Numbered from the stretch's first letter, positions 33,319 through 43,493 are shown. The stretch is DNA of 64,000 nt from Skermanella rosea (GCF_016806835.2 NZ_CP086114.1:265000-328999), one strand, 5' to 3'. The notes: generated by a model not told the origin, from the letters alone. Numbers and translations: made by a program.

Positions 33319-34242
33319 CTACGACGCGGTAAGGTGTAGCCATTGGCTAGCCGTGGATTGAACGATCGTGCCCATCCAGTCGATGAAGGCGCGTACCTGC
33401 GGAGCTAAATGTTGCCGGTTGGGATACATGATCGACAGCGGCCAGCGGATGTCGCGCATGGCAGGAACAACTTCCTGGAGGCGTCCGCTGGACAGGTGCT
33501 TTGCGACGACCAAGCCCGGCACCTGGATCAATCCGAGCCCAGCTAGGGCACAACCGACAAATGCCTCGGTATCATTGACCATGATACCGCTGTGCATGGG
33601 GAGATACATGCTCTCTCCGTTTCCCGGTAGTGTCCACGCGACCGGACGATGGCCACGACCTGAGAAGTAATTGACGGCTTGGTGGTGTTTCAAATCCTCG
33701 ATGGTCTCCGGTATTCCGTGAGCCGCAAGGTATGCAGGCGACCCGCATACCACCACCGTCATCCAGGCCAGTTTGCGGGCAACCATGCTGGTCGGCGGCA
33801 ACTCTCCGATCCGCACGACGCAATCGACACCATCCGCGAGCAGGTCAACCGGCTGATCGCTGACGCCAAGAATAAGGTCGATATCAGGGTAAAGTGCCTT
33901 GAATTGGGGTAGCCGCGCGATGAGGAGAGGCTTGGCGAGGGCCACCGGTATGTCCACCCGGAGACGGCCGCATGGAGGCATGTCCGTACCGCCGAACAGA
34001 TTTTGTGCATCGGCGATATCGGTGAGCAAGCGCGTTGCGCGATCGTAGAACAGCTCCCCTTCCCCGGTCAGGCTGATCCGTCGTGTCGTGCGCTGAATAA
34101 GGCGCGCGCCCAGCCCCTTTTCCAAGGCATTGATGGCATTGGTGACGCTCGGCCGCGCCATCAGCAGGGCCTCCGCTGCGCGCGCGAAGCTGCCGTTGTC
34201 AACCACGGCAACGAAGATGCGGAGCTGCTGGGTAAAGTCCAT
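33319..34242 (-). CDS. LysR-family regulator (transposon cargo)
   Basis: 307 aa from MDFTQQLRIFVAVVDNGSFA. The winged helix is at residues 1-62 (ARPSVTNAINALEKGLGARL, IQRTTRRISLT), and the effector domain at about 90-295. It belongs to the CrgA-like group that often regulates a neighbouring quinone oxidoreductase. It is divergently transcribed from the oxidoreductase at 34405 with a 162-base shared promoter region. Base composition is lower in GC than the host genes around the transposon. Confidence 0.88.
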   Translation of the reverse strand: MDFTQQLRIFVAVVDNGSFARAAEALLMARPSVTNAINALEKGLGARLIQRTTRRISLTGEGELFYDRATRLLTDIADAQNLFGGTDMPPCGRLRVDIPVALAKPLLIARLPQFKALYPDIDLILGVSDQPVDLLADGVDCVVRIGELPPTSMVARKLAWMTVVVCGSPAYLAAHGIPETIEDLKHHQAVNYFSGRGHRPVAWTLPGNGESMYLPMHSGIMVNDTEAFVGCALAGLGLIQVPGLVVAKHLSSGRLQEVVPAMRDIRWPLSIMYPNRQHLAPQVRAFIDWMGTIVQSTASQWLHLTAS

Positions 34243-34404
34243 ACGGAGGGTTATTGTTAACAAATCTCATAACTATCAAGTTCCGATTCGCCGGCTTCCG
34301 CAAAACAATCCTCTGCCTTACATCGCCACTGTCACCAAGCGGCCGGGCCGCTTCCCCCTGTTCAACGCCCACTGAACCACAGCATCCTGAGAAAGGGAAA
34401 GCCC

Positions 34405-35394
34405 ATGACCCGCGTTGTACGCTTTCATGCCTATGGCGATGCCGACGTGCTGCGCATCGAAGACGTCTCGGTGCCGGCACCCGCGGCCGATGAGGTTCAG
34501 ATCGCGGTGCGTGCGATCGGCCTCAATCGGGCAGAGGTGATGTTCCGCAACGGAGCCTATCTGCAGGAGGCATCGTTCCCCTCACAACTCGGCTACGAGG
34601 CCGCCGGCATCGTCAAGACGGTCGGCAGCGGCGTGACCAGCGTCACCGAGGGTGATGTGGTCAGTGTCATCCCGACCCTGGATATGGCGCGCTGGGGCAC
34701 CTACGGCGAGATCATCAACATTCCGGCCCGCCACGTCGTCAAACATCCGTCCAACCTTTCCTTCGAGCAGGCCGCGGCCTCGTGGATGCAGTATGTGACC
34801 GCCTGGGGCGCGCTCATCGAACAGGCCAAGCTGACAGCTGGTGATTTCGTCATCGTGACCGCCGCGTCGAGCAGCGTCGGCATCGCCGCCTTCCAGATCG
34901 CGCGCAGCGTCGGTGCGACGGTCATCGCGACCACCCGCACCAGCGAGAAAGCCCAGGCATTGCGTGACGCCGGCGCACATTACGTCGTCGCGACGACGGA
35001 GGAAAACCTGGCCGAGCGGGTGGCGGCGATCACCGGTAGCAAGGGTGCCCGAGTTGTCTTTGATCCGATCGGTGGACCGGCAATCGCGCAGCTCGCCGAA
35101 TGCATGGCAGTCGGCGGTATTCTTCTCGAATACGGCGCGCTCAGCCCTGACCAGGGGCCGTTCCCGCAGTTCGCCGTCCTCGGCAAGAGCCTCACCCTCA
35201 AGGGCTATCTCTACACCGAGATCGTCGGTGACGACGCCGCCCTGGACCGCGCCAAGGCGTTCATCAACGAGGGCCTGAGGACGGGCACACTGCGTCCGCT
35301 GGTCTCCCGCACCTTCCCGTTCGATCGGATCCAGGACGCAACCCGTTTCCTCGAATCCAACGAGCAGATCGGCAAAATCGTCGTCACCCTCTGA
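34405..35394 (+). CDS. Zinc-type alcohol dehydrogenase / quinone oxidoreductase-like protein (transposon cargo)
   Basis: 329 aa of the medium-chain dehydrogenase family. N-terminal GroES-like domain: RVVRFHAYGDADVLRIEDVS, LNRAEVMFRNGAY, LGYEAAGIVKTVGSGV. Rossmann domain: FVIVTAASSSVGIAAFQIAR (about 152-171), with the cofactor loop carrying ASSSVG in place of AxxGGVG. Structural-zinc cysteines are absent, as in quinone oxidoreductases. It probably reduces an enone or quinone with NAD(P)H. AGAAAGGGAAAG precedes the ATG, and a 13-bp stem terminator follows. Confidence 0.9.
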   Translation: MTRVVRFHAYGDADVLRIEDVSVPAPAADEVQIAVRAIGLNRAEVMFRNGAYLQEASFPSQLGYEAAGIVKTVGSGVTSVTEGDVVSVIPTLDMARWGTYGEIINIPARHVVKHPSNLSFEQAAASWMQYVTAWGALIEQAKLTAGDFVIVTAASSSVGIAAFQIARSVGATVIATTRTSEKAQALRDAGAHYVVATTEENLAERVAAITGSKGARVVFDPIGGPAIAQLAECMAVGGILLEYGALSPDQGPFPQFAVLGKSLTLKGYLYTEIVGDDAALDRAKAFINEGLRTGTLRPLVSRTFPFDRIQDATRFLESNEQIGKIVVTL

Positions 35395-35400
35395 TCTGGT

Positions 35401-35430
35401 ATGGAGGGCGCGGCCCACCGCGCCCTCCAT
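35401..35430 (+). terminator. Terminator hairpin of the cargo oxidoreductase
   Basis: ATGGAGGGCGCGG and its exact reverse complement enclose a 4-base loop, seven bases after the stop. No long U-run follows. Confidence 0.7.
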
Positions 35431-35596
35431 TCGCTACGCACAAGAACTCCGGCAGCCGCTGCCTCATTGCTGGCCGGAGTGAAGCCCAGCGGTTTCGGCC
35501 CCCAATGAGAAAAACCAGCGGCCTGCCGTTATGGACGTTGAGAGCCGCAGTTCCGCTTCCGGCCAGATCCCCCTCAGGTCAACAAGCTATGGTTTG

Positions 35597-35763
35597 TCGT
35601 CTCACGGATTACGGGCCGGCGCCCATGATCTCGGGTCCGTCTCAAACACTGCGGGCCCTGTCTCACCGAATGTGAGCCAGGGCCCGCTTTCCGTCTCGGC
35701 CAATTCGGTCCCAGAATGGACCAGAATCTCGGGTCCGACCGCCGACGATCTCGGGCCGCTACA
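35597..35763. repeat. Transposon terminal inverted repeat, right, 167 bp
   Basis: Inverted partner of 29773-29939, ending CCGCTACA and followed by the second GCTACC target copy (35764-35769). It carries the same repeated CCGAGAT and GAGAC blocks. Confidence 0.9.
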
Positions 35764-36187
35764 GCTACCGTATCGACAGGCGTGTCGATGTCGAACCGCC
35801 CGACGAACGGCCGTTCCTCGGCACCATGTTCCTGAAGGAAGTCGCGGAACCAGTCGAGCTTGAGCATGACGTCGCGGAGAAGGTCCCGCGCATCCGCGCT
35901 CAGTTCCCCGCGCTCAGTTCCTCCGAACGCGCGTCATCGTGCCGGCGCAGATCGGGAATTGGCAATTTCTCTTCAGGCGGTTCGGGAAGGAACAGAAAGC
36001 CGAAGGGCACATGAAGGACCGCGGCGATTTTCTCCGCCTGCCTGAATGTCGGCTGCGAGCCGCCCTCCCCCCAGGCCGTCAGCTTCTCCGGCTTCGTTCC
36101 AAGCTTCTGCGCGAGAACGTCGATGGACAGAGCGACACGTTCACGCGCCCATCGCAACATTTCCGGACTGACCAGGGCCTTGCTCAT
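35764..36187 (-). pseudogene. HTH-XRE/ImmA-IrrE gene, N-terminal half, doubly disrupted
   Basis: From the ATG at 36187 the frame encodes an XRE helix-turn-helix: SKALVSPEMLRWARERVALS, LAQKLGTKPEKLTAWGEGG, PTFRQAEKIAAVLHVPFGFL and FLPEPPEEKLPIPDLRR. A 14-bp tandem duplication (35894-35907 and 35908-35921, unit CCGCGCTCAGTTCC) shifts the frame to a stop. Without one unit it continues as SEELSADARDLLRDVMLKLD and WFRDFLQEHGAEERPFVGRF, then joins the C-terminal half beyond the transposon. The reconstructed gene has exactly 386 codons. Confidence 0.88.
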
Positions 36188-36331
36188 GGAACATGCACAC
36201 GCAAAACCGGGTCGTTGACAGAGCTGATGCGGAAGAATGCGAGCGGTAGCCTCTGAATACAAGACTCTTTCGCTCCAGAGTGGCCCTGACAGGACACCTT
36301 ACCCGCCATAATATGAAGGTATTTCACCGCA

Positions 36332-36600
36332 ATTGACAATGTGCACGATTTCGGCGCAAAGTTTCGATTGCCCATGCACCCGCCGGGCGGCCGGGGCGGA
36401 CGTCGTCCCGCGCCCTTGACGAGGCGCTGGGCATTGTCGGCCTGCTCAGGCAATCCGGCGTGACCATGACCGAGGCAGAGCCGACCTCCGCCATGCTGGC
36501 CGCCGGCATGGCCGTGTCCGGGCTGGATGCCGACCGCGTGCGCGCCGTGTTCCGCGCCATGCTGGCGGCGGGCGGCGATCCGGCCGCGCGGGTGCAATGA
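36332..36600 (+). pseudogene. Orphan C-terminal coding fragment, family not recognised
   Basis: The open frame ends at TGA 36598-36600 and reads SRALDEALGIVGLLRQSGVT, MTEAEPTSAMLAAGMAVSGL, DADRVRAVFRAMLAAGGDPA. It is helical and alanine-rich with strong third-position GC, as in real genes here. It has no good start; the frame opens just after an in-frame TGA in AT-rich DNA, so it looks like a severed 3' end. A small gene from the internal ATG at 36469 is an alternative. Confidence 0.35.
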
Positions 36601-36804
36601 CTGCCGCACCTGCGCCGGCACGGAGACCTTGATAAAGTCCGGGTACCGGCCGTCGGTGCCGACCCCGGTAGCCCGGCTCCGCCATCTCACCTTCGATGCT
36701 CGAAGGATTGATTTCCTACAACAAGGCGGCTACCATGATCGGGTAAACATCCCGGAGAATCCCCGTCATGCCCATTGCGCCAACCTGCCAAACCGTCAAC
36801 CGCC

Positions 36805-36960
36805 ATGATGACATATGCTGACAAGAAAGGGGTGGAGTGACCCCCTGGACTGAGACAGGGAAAATGATGACACATGCTGACAGAAAGGGGGTGGGGGATG
36901 TCGTCATCATGCGCCGGCCCGCCGCCGCGACGGCACGGAAGCGTACGAATGATGACATAC
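36805..36960. repeat. Direct repeats ATGATGACAyATGCTGACA, iteron-like
   Basis: Two 31-base copies at 36805-36835 and 36864-36894 (59 bases apart) share ATGATGACA-ATGCTGACA and then GAAAGGGG(G)TGG. A partial third copy, ATGATGACATAC, is at 36949-36960, and an inverted GTCGTCATCAT at 36900-36910. Function unknown. Confidence 0.6.
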
Positions 36961-36975
36961 CCCCACCCCCGCACC

Positions 36976-38295
36976 TCAGTTCGCGTGGGTCTCGACGACC
37001 GACTGGTAGACCAGCTGCTTGAAGAGCTTGCGATAGTACGGCCGGCTCGGGCCGGGGGCCTGGGTCATCAGGACGGCGGTCAGGTCCTCCTCCGGATCGA
37101 CCCAGAAAAAGGTACCGGCATAGCCCGCCCACATGTATTCGCCGGCGGAGCCGGACACGCCGGCGATGCCGTCCTGCCCGCGGACCGAGAAGCCGAGGCC
37201 GAAGCTGTAGCCGGGGGTGCCGAGGAGCAGTTCGCCGGGGCTGAGCACGGGCTGGATCCGCTCGCCCAGATGGTCCGACGCCATCAGCCTGATGGTGGTC
37301 GGGCTGAGGATGCGCGCGCCGTCCAGCTCGCCGCCGTTCAGCAGCATCTGGGTGAAGCGCAGGTAGTCGGCGGCGGTCGAGACCGCACCGGCGCCGCCGG
37401 AATCGTTCGCGGGCACGGCCGAGACGTCGATCAGCTTGTTCGGGGTGCCGGTCGCCGGGTCCGTCTTCAGCGGTTCGGCCAGCCGGGGCAGGTCGGCCTG
37501 GGCGACCGAGAAGCCCGAGTCATTCATCTTGAGCGGCTGGAAGACGCGCTGTTCCAGGAACTCCGACAGGCGCATGCCCGCCGCCTTCTCGACCACCCGG
37601 CCCAGGATGTCGGAGGCCAGGCTGTATTCCCAGCGGGTGCCGGGCTGGTGCACCAGCGGGACCTGGGCAATGGCCTTTACCTGCTCCTCCGGGCTCATGG
37701 AGCGGGAGTCGTAGTCGCGGTCGGCCGGCTTGTAGAGCCCGGCCTTGGCGTAGCCTTCCTTGACCACGGCGTTCTGGGTGATCTCGCCATAGGCGAGGCC
37801 GGCGGTGTGACGCAGCAGGTCCTGGACGGTGGGCTTCCGCGCCACCGGCTCGGTCGCATAGGTGACCTTGCCGAAGGGATCCAGGGTGGCCTTGCTGACC
37901 TGGAGGTTGTCGAACTCCGGCAGGAACTTGGAAACAGGGTCGGTCAGCTCGATCCGGCCTTCCTCGTACAGGATCATCGCGGCGACCGAGACCAGCGGCT
38001 TGGTCATGGAGTAGATGCGGAAGATCGAGCCTTCCTCCATCGCCTTGCCGGCGTCCTTGTCCTGATGGCCAAGTGTCTTGGCATAGACCAGCTGGCCGTC
38101 GCGGGCGACCATCATGACCGCGCCGGGCAGCTTGCCGGCGTCGATCTCCTTCTGGAAGGCCTGCCCGATCCGTTCCAGCCGCTCCGCCGAGACGCCGACC
38201 TTGGCGGGGTCGGCGCGCGGCAGCGCCTGGGCCCAGGCCGCCGACGCGGCGCACAGGGCGATGACGAACAGGGACGGCCCCACAACTCGCTTCAT
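36976..38295 (-). CDS. Beta-lactamase-family serine hydrolase, exported
   Basis: 439 aa. The Sec signal is MKRVVGPSLFVIALCAASAA with cleavage after WAQA (about 23). Class C/esterase-type fold: SxxK nucleophile in RIYSMTKPLVS (Ser-Met-Thr-Lys, about 95-98), YxN-equivalent tyrosine in RWEYSLASDILG (about 222), and a late GYSFGLGFSV..AGYAGTFFWVDPEEDLTAVLM region. Relatives act as carboxylesterases or D-aminopeptidases on peptidoglycan or small esters rather than as true beta-lactamases. It is monocistronic and precedes the direct-repeat region. Confidence 0.9.
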   Translation of the reverse strand: MKRVVGPSLFVIALCAASAAWAQALPRADPAKVGVSAERLERIGQAFQKEIDAGKLPGAVMMVARDGQLVYAKTLGHQDKDAGKAMEEGSIFRIYSMTKPLVSVAAMILYEEGRIELTDPVSKFLPEFDNLQVSKATLDPFGKVTYATEPVARKPTVQDLLRHTAGLAYGEITQNAVVKEGYAKAGLYKPADRDYDSRSMSPEEQVKAIAQVPLVHQPGTRWEYSLASDILGRVVEKAAGMRLSEFLEQRVFQPLKMNDSGFSVAQADLPRLAEPLKTDPATGTPNKLIDVSAVPANDSGGAGAVSTAADYLRFTQMLLNGGELDGARILSPTTIRLMASDHLGERIQPVLSPGELLLGTPGYSFGLGFSVRGQDGIAGVSGSAGEYMWAGYAGTFFWVDPEEDLTAVLMTQAPGPSRPYYRKLFKQLVYQSVVETHAN

Positions 38296-38400
38296 GTCTT
38301 CCTCCCGGATTCTTGGTTGCGGAGGAGACTAAACCCAAGTCTCCGGGGAGGGAAACGGTAAAGTTGCAAACGAAATCGGACGATCCGCCCGCCAGGGGCT

Positions 38401-39531
38401 TCAGGCCGCCTCGGGCAGCTCGGCGAAGCGGGCGGTATGGTAGTCGGAATCGCCCAGCCAGTGGTCGATCATGACGAGGCGCTTGGCGAAGTGCGACACG
38501 GCGGCCTCCTCCGTCATGCCCATGCCGCCATGCATCTGGATCGCCTGCTCGGCCACGAAGCGGCCGGAGGTGCCGATCAGCGCCTTCGCGGCCGAAATGC
38601 GCCGCTCGCGCTCGGCGGCGTCGGCTTCCAGGCTGCACGCGGCCAGGATCGCCATGGACCGCGCCTGCTCCAGGGCGATGCGCATGTCCACCATGCGGTG
38701 CTGCAATACTTGGTTGCGCCCGATCGGCGCACCGAACTGCTGGCGGGTCTTCAGGTAGTCCAGCGTCAGCTCGCAGGCCTGCTCCATGGCGCCGACGGCC
38801 TCGGCGCAGAGCGCCACGCAACCGGCGGCCAGGGTCGCCTCCAGAGCGTCGGCTGCGGCGCCCTCCGGACCGACCAACTCGCCGGCGGCACCGTCCAGGG
38901 TGATCTCGGCGGCGCGCAGACCGTCGATGGTGGCGTAGCCGCGCACGCCCACTCCGGCTTGGGTCGGATCGACCAGGAAGACCGAGATGCCGTCGCCGTC
39001 GCCGGTGCCGCCGCCGGTCCGGGCGGTGACCAGCAGCCGCCCGGCGCCGTCGCCGTGCAGCACCACCGACTTGGCCCCGGAAAGCCGCCAGCCGTCGCCG
39101 GCGCGCTCGGCCTTTGTTTCGATCCAGAAGGGATCGTAGCCGCCCGACGGCTCGGCATAGGCCAGCGCCAGGATCGTCTCCCCGGCGATCACCTGCGGCA
39201 GCACGGCTTCGCGCTGCGCGTCAGCGCCCAGCCGGGACAGCAGCCCGCCGCCCAGCACCACGGACGCCAGGTAAGGCTCCAGCGTCAGGCCGCGGCCGAA
39301 CTGCTGGTGGAGCACCAGAAGCTCGACCCCGCCGCCGGCGAAGCCGCCGTCGCCCTCGGGGAACGGCACGGCGGTCAGGCCCAGTTCGGCCATCATCGCC
39401 CAGATCCCGGCGCCGTAGCCCGTGGGCTCGGCGGCATGGCGGCGGCGCTGCTCGAAGCCGTAGCGCTCGCGCACCAGACGGGCGGCGGTCTCCTCCAGCA
39501 TGCGCTGTTCGTCGTTAAGCGTGAAGTCCAT
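38401..39531 (-). CDS. Acyl-CoA dehydrogenase (small-subunit type)
   Basis: 376 aa. N-terminal helical domain DFTLNDEQRMLEETAARLVR, middle beta domain (ALAYAEPSGGYDPFW) and C-terminal flavin/helical domain with QLTLDYLKTRQQFGAPIGRN-type ELTLDYLKTRQQFGAPIGRN and MHGGMGMTEEAAVSHF. The active-site Glu/Arg position of classical ACADs is not evident, which is common in the partner subunit of two-gene dehydrogenases. It is paired with the next gene upstream (28-base gap). Together they may form a heteromeric dehydrogenase such as those acting on cyclic or branched CoA esters. Confidence 0.88.
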   Translation of the reverse strand: MDFTLNDEQRMLEETAARLVRERYGFEQRRRHAAEPTGYGAGIWAMMAELGLTAVPFPEGDGGFAGGGVELLVLHQQFGRGLTLEPYLASVVLGGGLLSRLGADAQREAVLPQVIAGETILALAYAEPSGGYDPFWIETKAERAGDGWRLSGAKSVVLHGDGAGRLLVTARTGGGTGDGDGISVFLVDPTQAGVGVRGYATIDGLRAAEITLDGAAGELVGPEGAAADALEATLAAGCVALCAEAVGAMEQACELTLDYLKTRQQFGAPIGRNQVLQHRMVDMRIALEQARSMAILAACSLEADAAERERRISAAKALIGTSGRFVAEQAIQMHGGMGMTEEAAVSHFAKRLVMIDHWLGDSDYHTARFAELPEAA

Positions 39532-39558
39532 GACGGCGCTCCCTCATGCTGTTCCGAA

Positions 39559-40755
39559 TCAGAGGCCAAGGATCATCTTGGCGACGATGTTCTTCTGGAT
39601 CTCGTTGGACCCGCCATAGATCGACAGCTTGCGCCGGTTGAAATATTGCGGCGCCAGGGGGGCGGCGTAGTCGGGGCCGACCGGCTCCTCGTTGAAGCCG
39701 GACTCCAGCGCCTCGTGCTGGAAGGGCAGGGCGTAGGGACCGACGGCGCGGCGCAGCAGGTCGGTGATCGCCTGCCGGATCTCGGTGCCGCGCACCTTCA
39801 GGATGGAGCTTTCGGCCCCCGGCACGCCGCCGCCCTGGACGGCCGCGACGACGCGCAGGTTGGTCATCTCCAGCGCCATCAGGTCGATCTCTACCTCGGC
39901 CAGCCGGCGGCGGAAGATCGGGTCGTCGATCAGCGCCCGGCCGCAGCGCTCCTGGCGGCGCGCCACGGACTTCAGGTGGCGGAGCGCCGCCTTCGCCATG
40001 CCGACGCCGGCGATGCCGGTCCGCTCGTAGGTCAGCAGGTACTTGGCGCAGGTCCAGCCCTTGTTCTCCTCGCCGACCAGGTTATCCACGGGCACGCGGA
40101 CGTCGTCCAGGAAGACCTCGTTGACCTCGTGCTCGCCGTCCAGGGTGATGATCGGGCGCACCGTCACGCCGGGCGTGTCCATGTCGATCAGCAGGAAGGA
40201 GATTCCCTCCTGCGGCTTGACCGAGGCGTCGGTCCGGACCAGGCAGAAGATCATGTTGGCGTGCTGGCCCAGCGTGGTCCAGGTCTTCTGCCCGTTGACG
40301 ACATAATGGTCGCCGTCGCGCACCGCGCGGGTCTTCACCGAGGCCAGGTCGGAGCCGGCACCCGGCTCCGAATAGCCCTGGCACCACCAGTCGGTGCCGT
40401 CGAGAATGCGCGGCAGGTAATGGCGCTTCTGCTCCTCGGTGCCGAACTTGATGATGACCGGGGCCACCATGTTGACGCCGAAGGGGATGATCTGCGGCGC
40501 GCCGGCGGCGGCGCATTCCTCGTCGAAGATATGGCGTTGGACGGGACCCCATCCTGTCCCGCCATGCTCCGTCGGCCAGTGGACGGCCAGCCAGCCGCGC
40601 GCGTTCAGCGCCGCGTGCCAGCGCAGGTGGTCGTCGCGGGTCAGCCGCCGGCCGCCGCGGACCTTGTCGCTGATGTCGCCTGGCAGGCCGTCGCGCAGGA
40701 AGTCGCGGACCTCGGCGCGGAACGCCTGCTCCTCCGCGGTATAGGTGATGTCCAT
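39559..40755 (-). CDS. Acyl-CoA dehydrogenase (large-subunit type)
   Basis: 398 aa. Start DITYTAEEQAFRAEVRDFLR; FAD/substrate motif WCQGYSEPGAGSDLASVKTR (about 124-143); VNGQKTWTTLGQHANMIFCL; C-terminal IYGGSNEIQKNIVAKMILGL with the usual GGSNEIQ flavin-contact. It lies between the fused beta-oxidation gene (15-base gap) and the second dehydrogenase, so all three are probably one transcript for oxidation of an acyl-CoA. Confidence 0.92.
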   Translation of the reverse strand: MDITYTAEEQAFRAEVRDFLRDGLPGDISDKVRGGRRLTRDDHLRWHAALNARGWLAVHWPTEHGGTGWGPVQRHIFDEECAAAGAPQIIPFGVNMVAPVIIKFGTEEQKRHYLPRILDGTDWWCQGYSEPGAGSDLASVKTRAVRDGDHYVVNGQKTWTTLGQHANMIFCLVRTDASVKPQEGISFLLIDMDTPGVTVRPIITLDGEHEVNEVFLDDVRVPVDNLVGEENKGWTCAKYLLTYERTGIAGVGMAKAALRHLKSVARRQERCGRALIDDPIFRRRLAEVEIDLMALEMTNLRVVAAVQGGGVPGAESSILKVRGTEIRQAITDLLRRAVGPYALPFQHEALESGFNEEPVGPDYAAPLAPQYFNRRKLSIYGGSNEIQKNIVAKMILGL

Positions 40756-40770
40756 GAAAATCCTCTTTTC

Positions 40771-42879
<2,109 letters not shown>

Positions 42880-42987
42880 TGTTCTTGCCTCCTCCCCGGA
42901 TGGTTCCTGCCCCGGATGGCCCTTGGCGGGCAGCTCGGGGCAACCATAGGCGGAGGCGTCCGCGAAATCAAGTTTTGCGGAATACGG

Positions 42988-43003
42988 TTTCGATCTGCGA
43001 AAT
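42988..43003. promoter_or_regulatory. Candidate operator TTTCG-N5-CGAAA upstream of the beta-oxidation operon
   Basis: TTTCGATCTGCGAAA is a 5-bp inverted repeat; TGCGAAAT within it recurs inverted at 15528-15535. Two more related heptamers, GCGAAAT (42962) and GCGGAAT (42977), precede it. Confidence 0.35.
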
Positions 43004-43055
43004 TAGCGGGGCCGAGGGCGGTGTCTCCGCAGCGTCCGGTTCCGCCCGCGGTTCG

Positions 43056-43472
43056 TCAGAACAGCCAGCCATTCATCTGCATCGCGATCACAAGGGCCGA
43101 AAGGGCGATGCCGATCGCAAGCTGCTGTATCCTGGAATCCTTGCCTTGCCGGTTCACCGGGTCCTGTTGCTCGGTATCGAGCCTGGAACCGCCTTCGGGC
43201 AGGAACTGAACCAGGCGCTGGGAGAGCAGCGCCTGGTCCGAGGACTTCAGGTCGTTGCCGGGAAGCTCGGAGAGTATCGAGCTGAGCGCCGTGGCGGCCG
43301 CCGTGCGCGGCATGTCGGCCAGCCGAGCCGCCTCGCGCCAGGGATCCAGCCCGAGCCTCGCCAAAGCCGACAGAAGGCTGAGGGAGGTGCCGTTCTTCTC
43401 ATCCCACACGGTAGCCGACAGGAAGCCCTGCAAATTCGAGTGATGCATGTTGAACCCGCTGCGCATCGTCAC
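43056..43472 (-). CDS. Small C-terminally membrane-anchored protein, hypothetical
   Basis: 138 aa. A soluble helical body (LQGFLSATVWDEKNGTSLSL, LSALARLGLDPWREAARLAD, ATALSSILSELPG) is followed by one C-terminal hydrophobic helix, QQLAIGIALSALVIAMQMNG WLF, typical of a tail-anchored protein. The GTG start at 43472 is chosen for GGAGG eight bases upstream. That ribosome site sits in the loop of a hairpin. The family is not recognised; it stands alone between the beta-oxidation operon and the cold-shock gene. Confidence 0.75.
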   Translation of the reverse strand: MTMRSGFNMHHSNLQGFLSATVWDEKNGTSLSLLSALARLGLDPWREAARLADMPRTAAATALSSILSELPGNDLKSSDQALLSQRLVQFLPEGGSRLDTEQQDPVNRQGKDSRIQQLAIGIALSALVIAMQMNGWLF

Positions 43473-43473
43473 G

Positions 43474-43493
43474 TTTTTATCCTCCGATAAAAA
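43474..43493 (-). promoter_or_regulatory. Hairpin with Shine-Dalgarno in its loop
   Basis: On the minus strand TTTTTATC, GGAG, GATAAAAA forms an 8-bp A/T-rich stem whose 4-base loop is the core of the ribosome site for the gene starting at 43472. A weak, temperature-sensitive structure around a ribosome site suggests translational control, but this is inference. The rest of 43494-43794 holds no gene. Confidence 0.5.

Larger units (their letters stand above)
29773..35763. mobile_element. 5,991-bp Tn552/Tn5053-like transposon with LysR-oxidoreductase cargo
   Basis: Bounded by TGTAGCGG...CCGCTACA ends and flanked by a 6-bp duplication. Genes from right to left on the minus strand are a serine resolvase, a DDE transposase (frameshifted) and an AAA ATPase. 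A LysR regulator and a zinc-type quinone oxidoreductase are cargo on the resolvase side. Gene content resembles the TniA/TniB/TniR module of Tn5053/Tn402 and Tn552 relatives, without a TniQ. It inserted into an HTH/ImmA-IrrE gene. Confidence 0.9.
36188..36975. other. 788-base stretch without an intact gene
   Basis: It holds an orphan coding-like fragment at 36332-36600 and the TGATGACA/TGCTGACA direct repeats at 36805-36970. The 36601-36800 part shows nothing recognisable in any frame. Confidence 0.6.

Noticed and set aside
36805..36970. CRISPR array
   Set aside because: Only two full repeats, with internal similarity continuing into the would-be spacer and no cas genes.
37400..38300. True beta-lactamase resistance gene
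   Set aside because: The hydrolase has class C-like motifs, but length and surrounding sequence fit esterase/peptidase relatives; no evidence for antibiotic hydrolysis.
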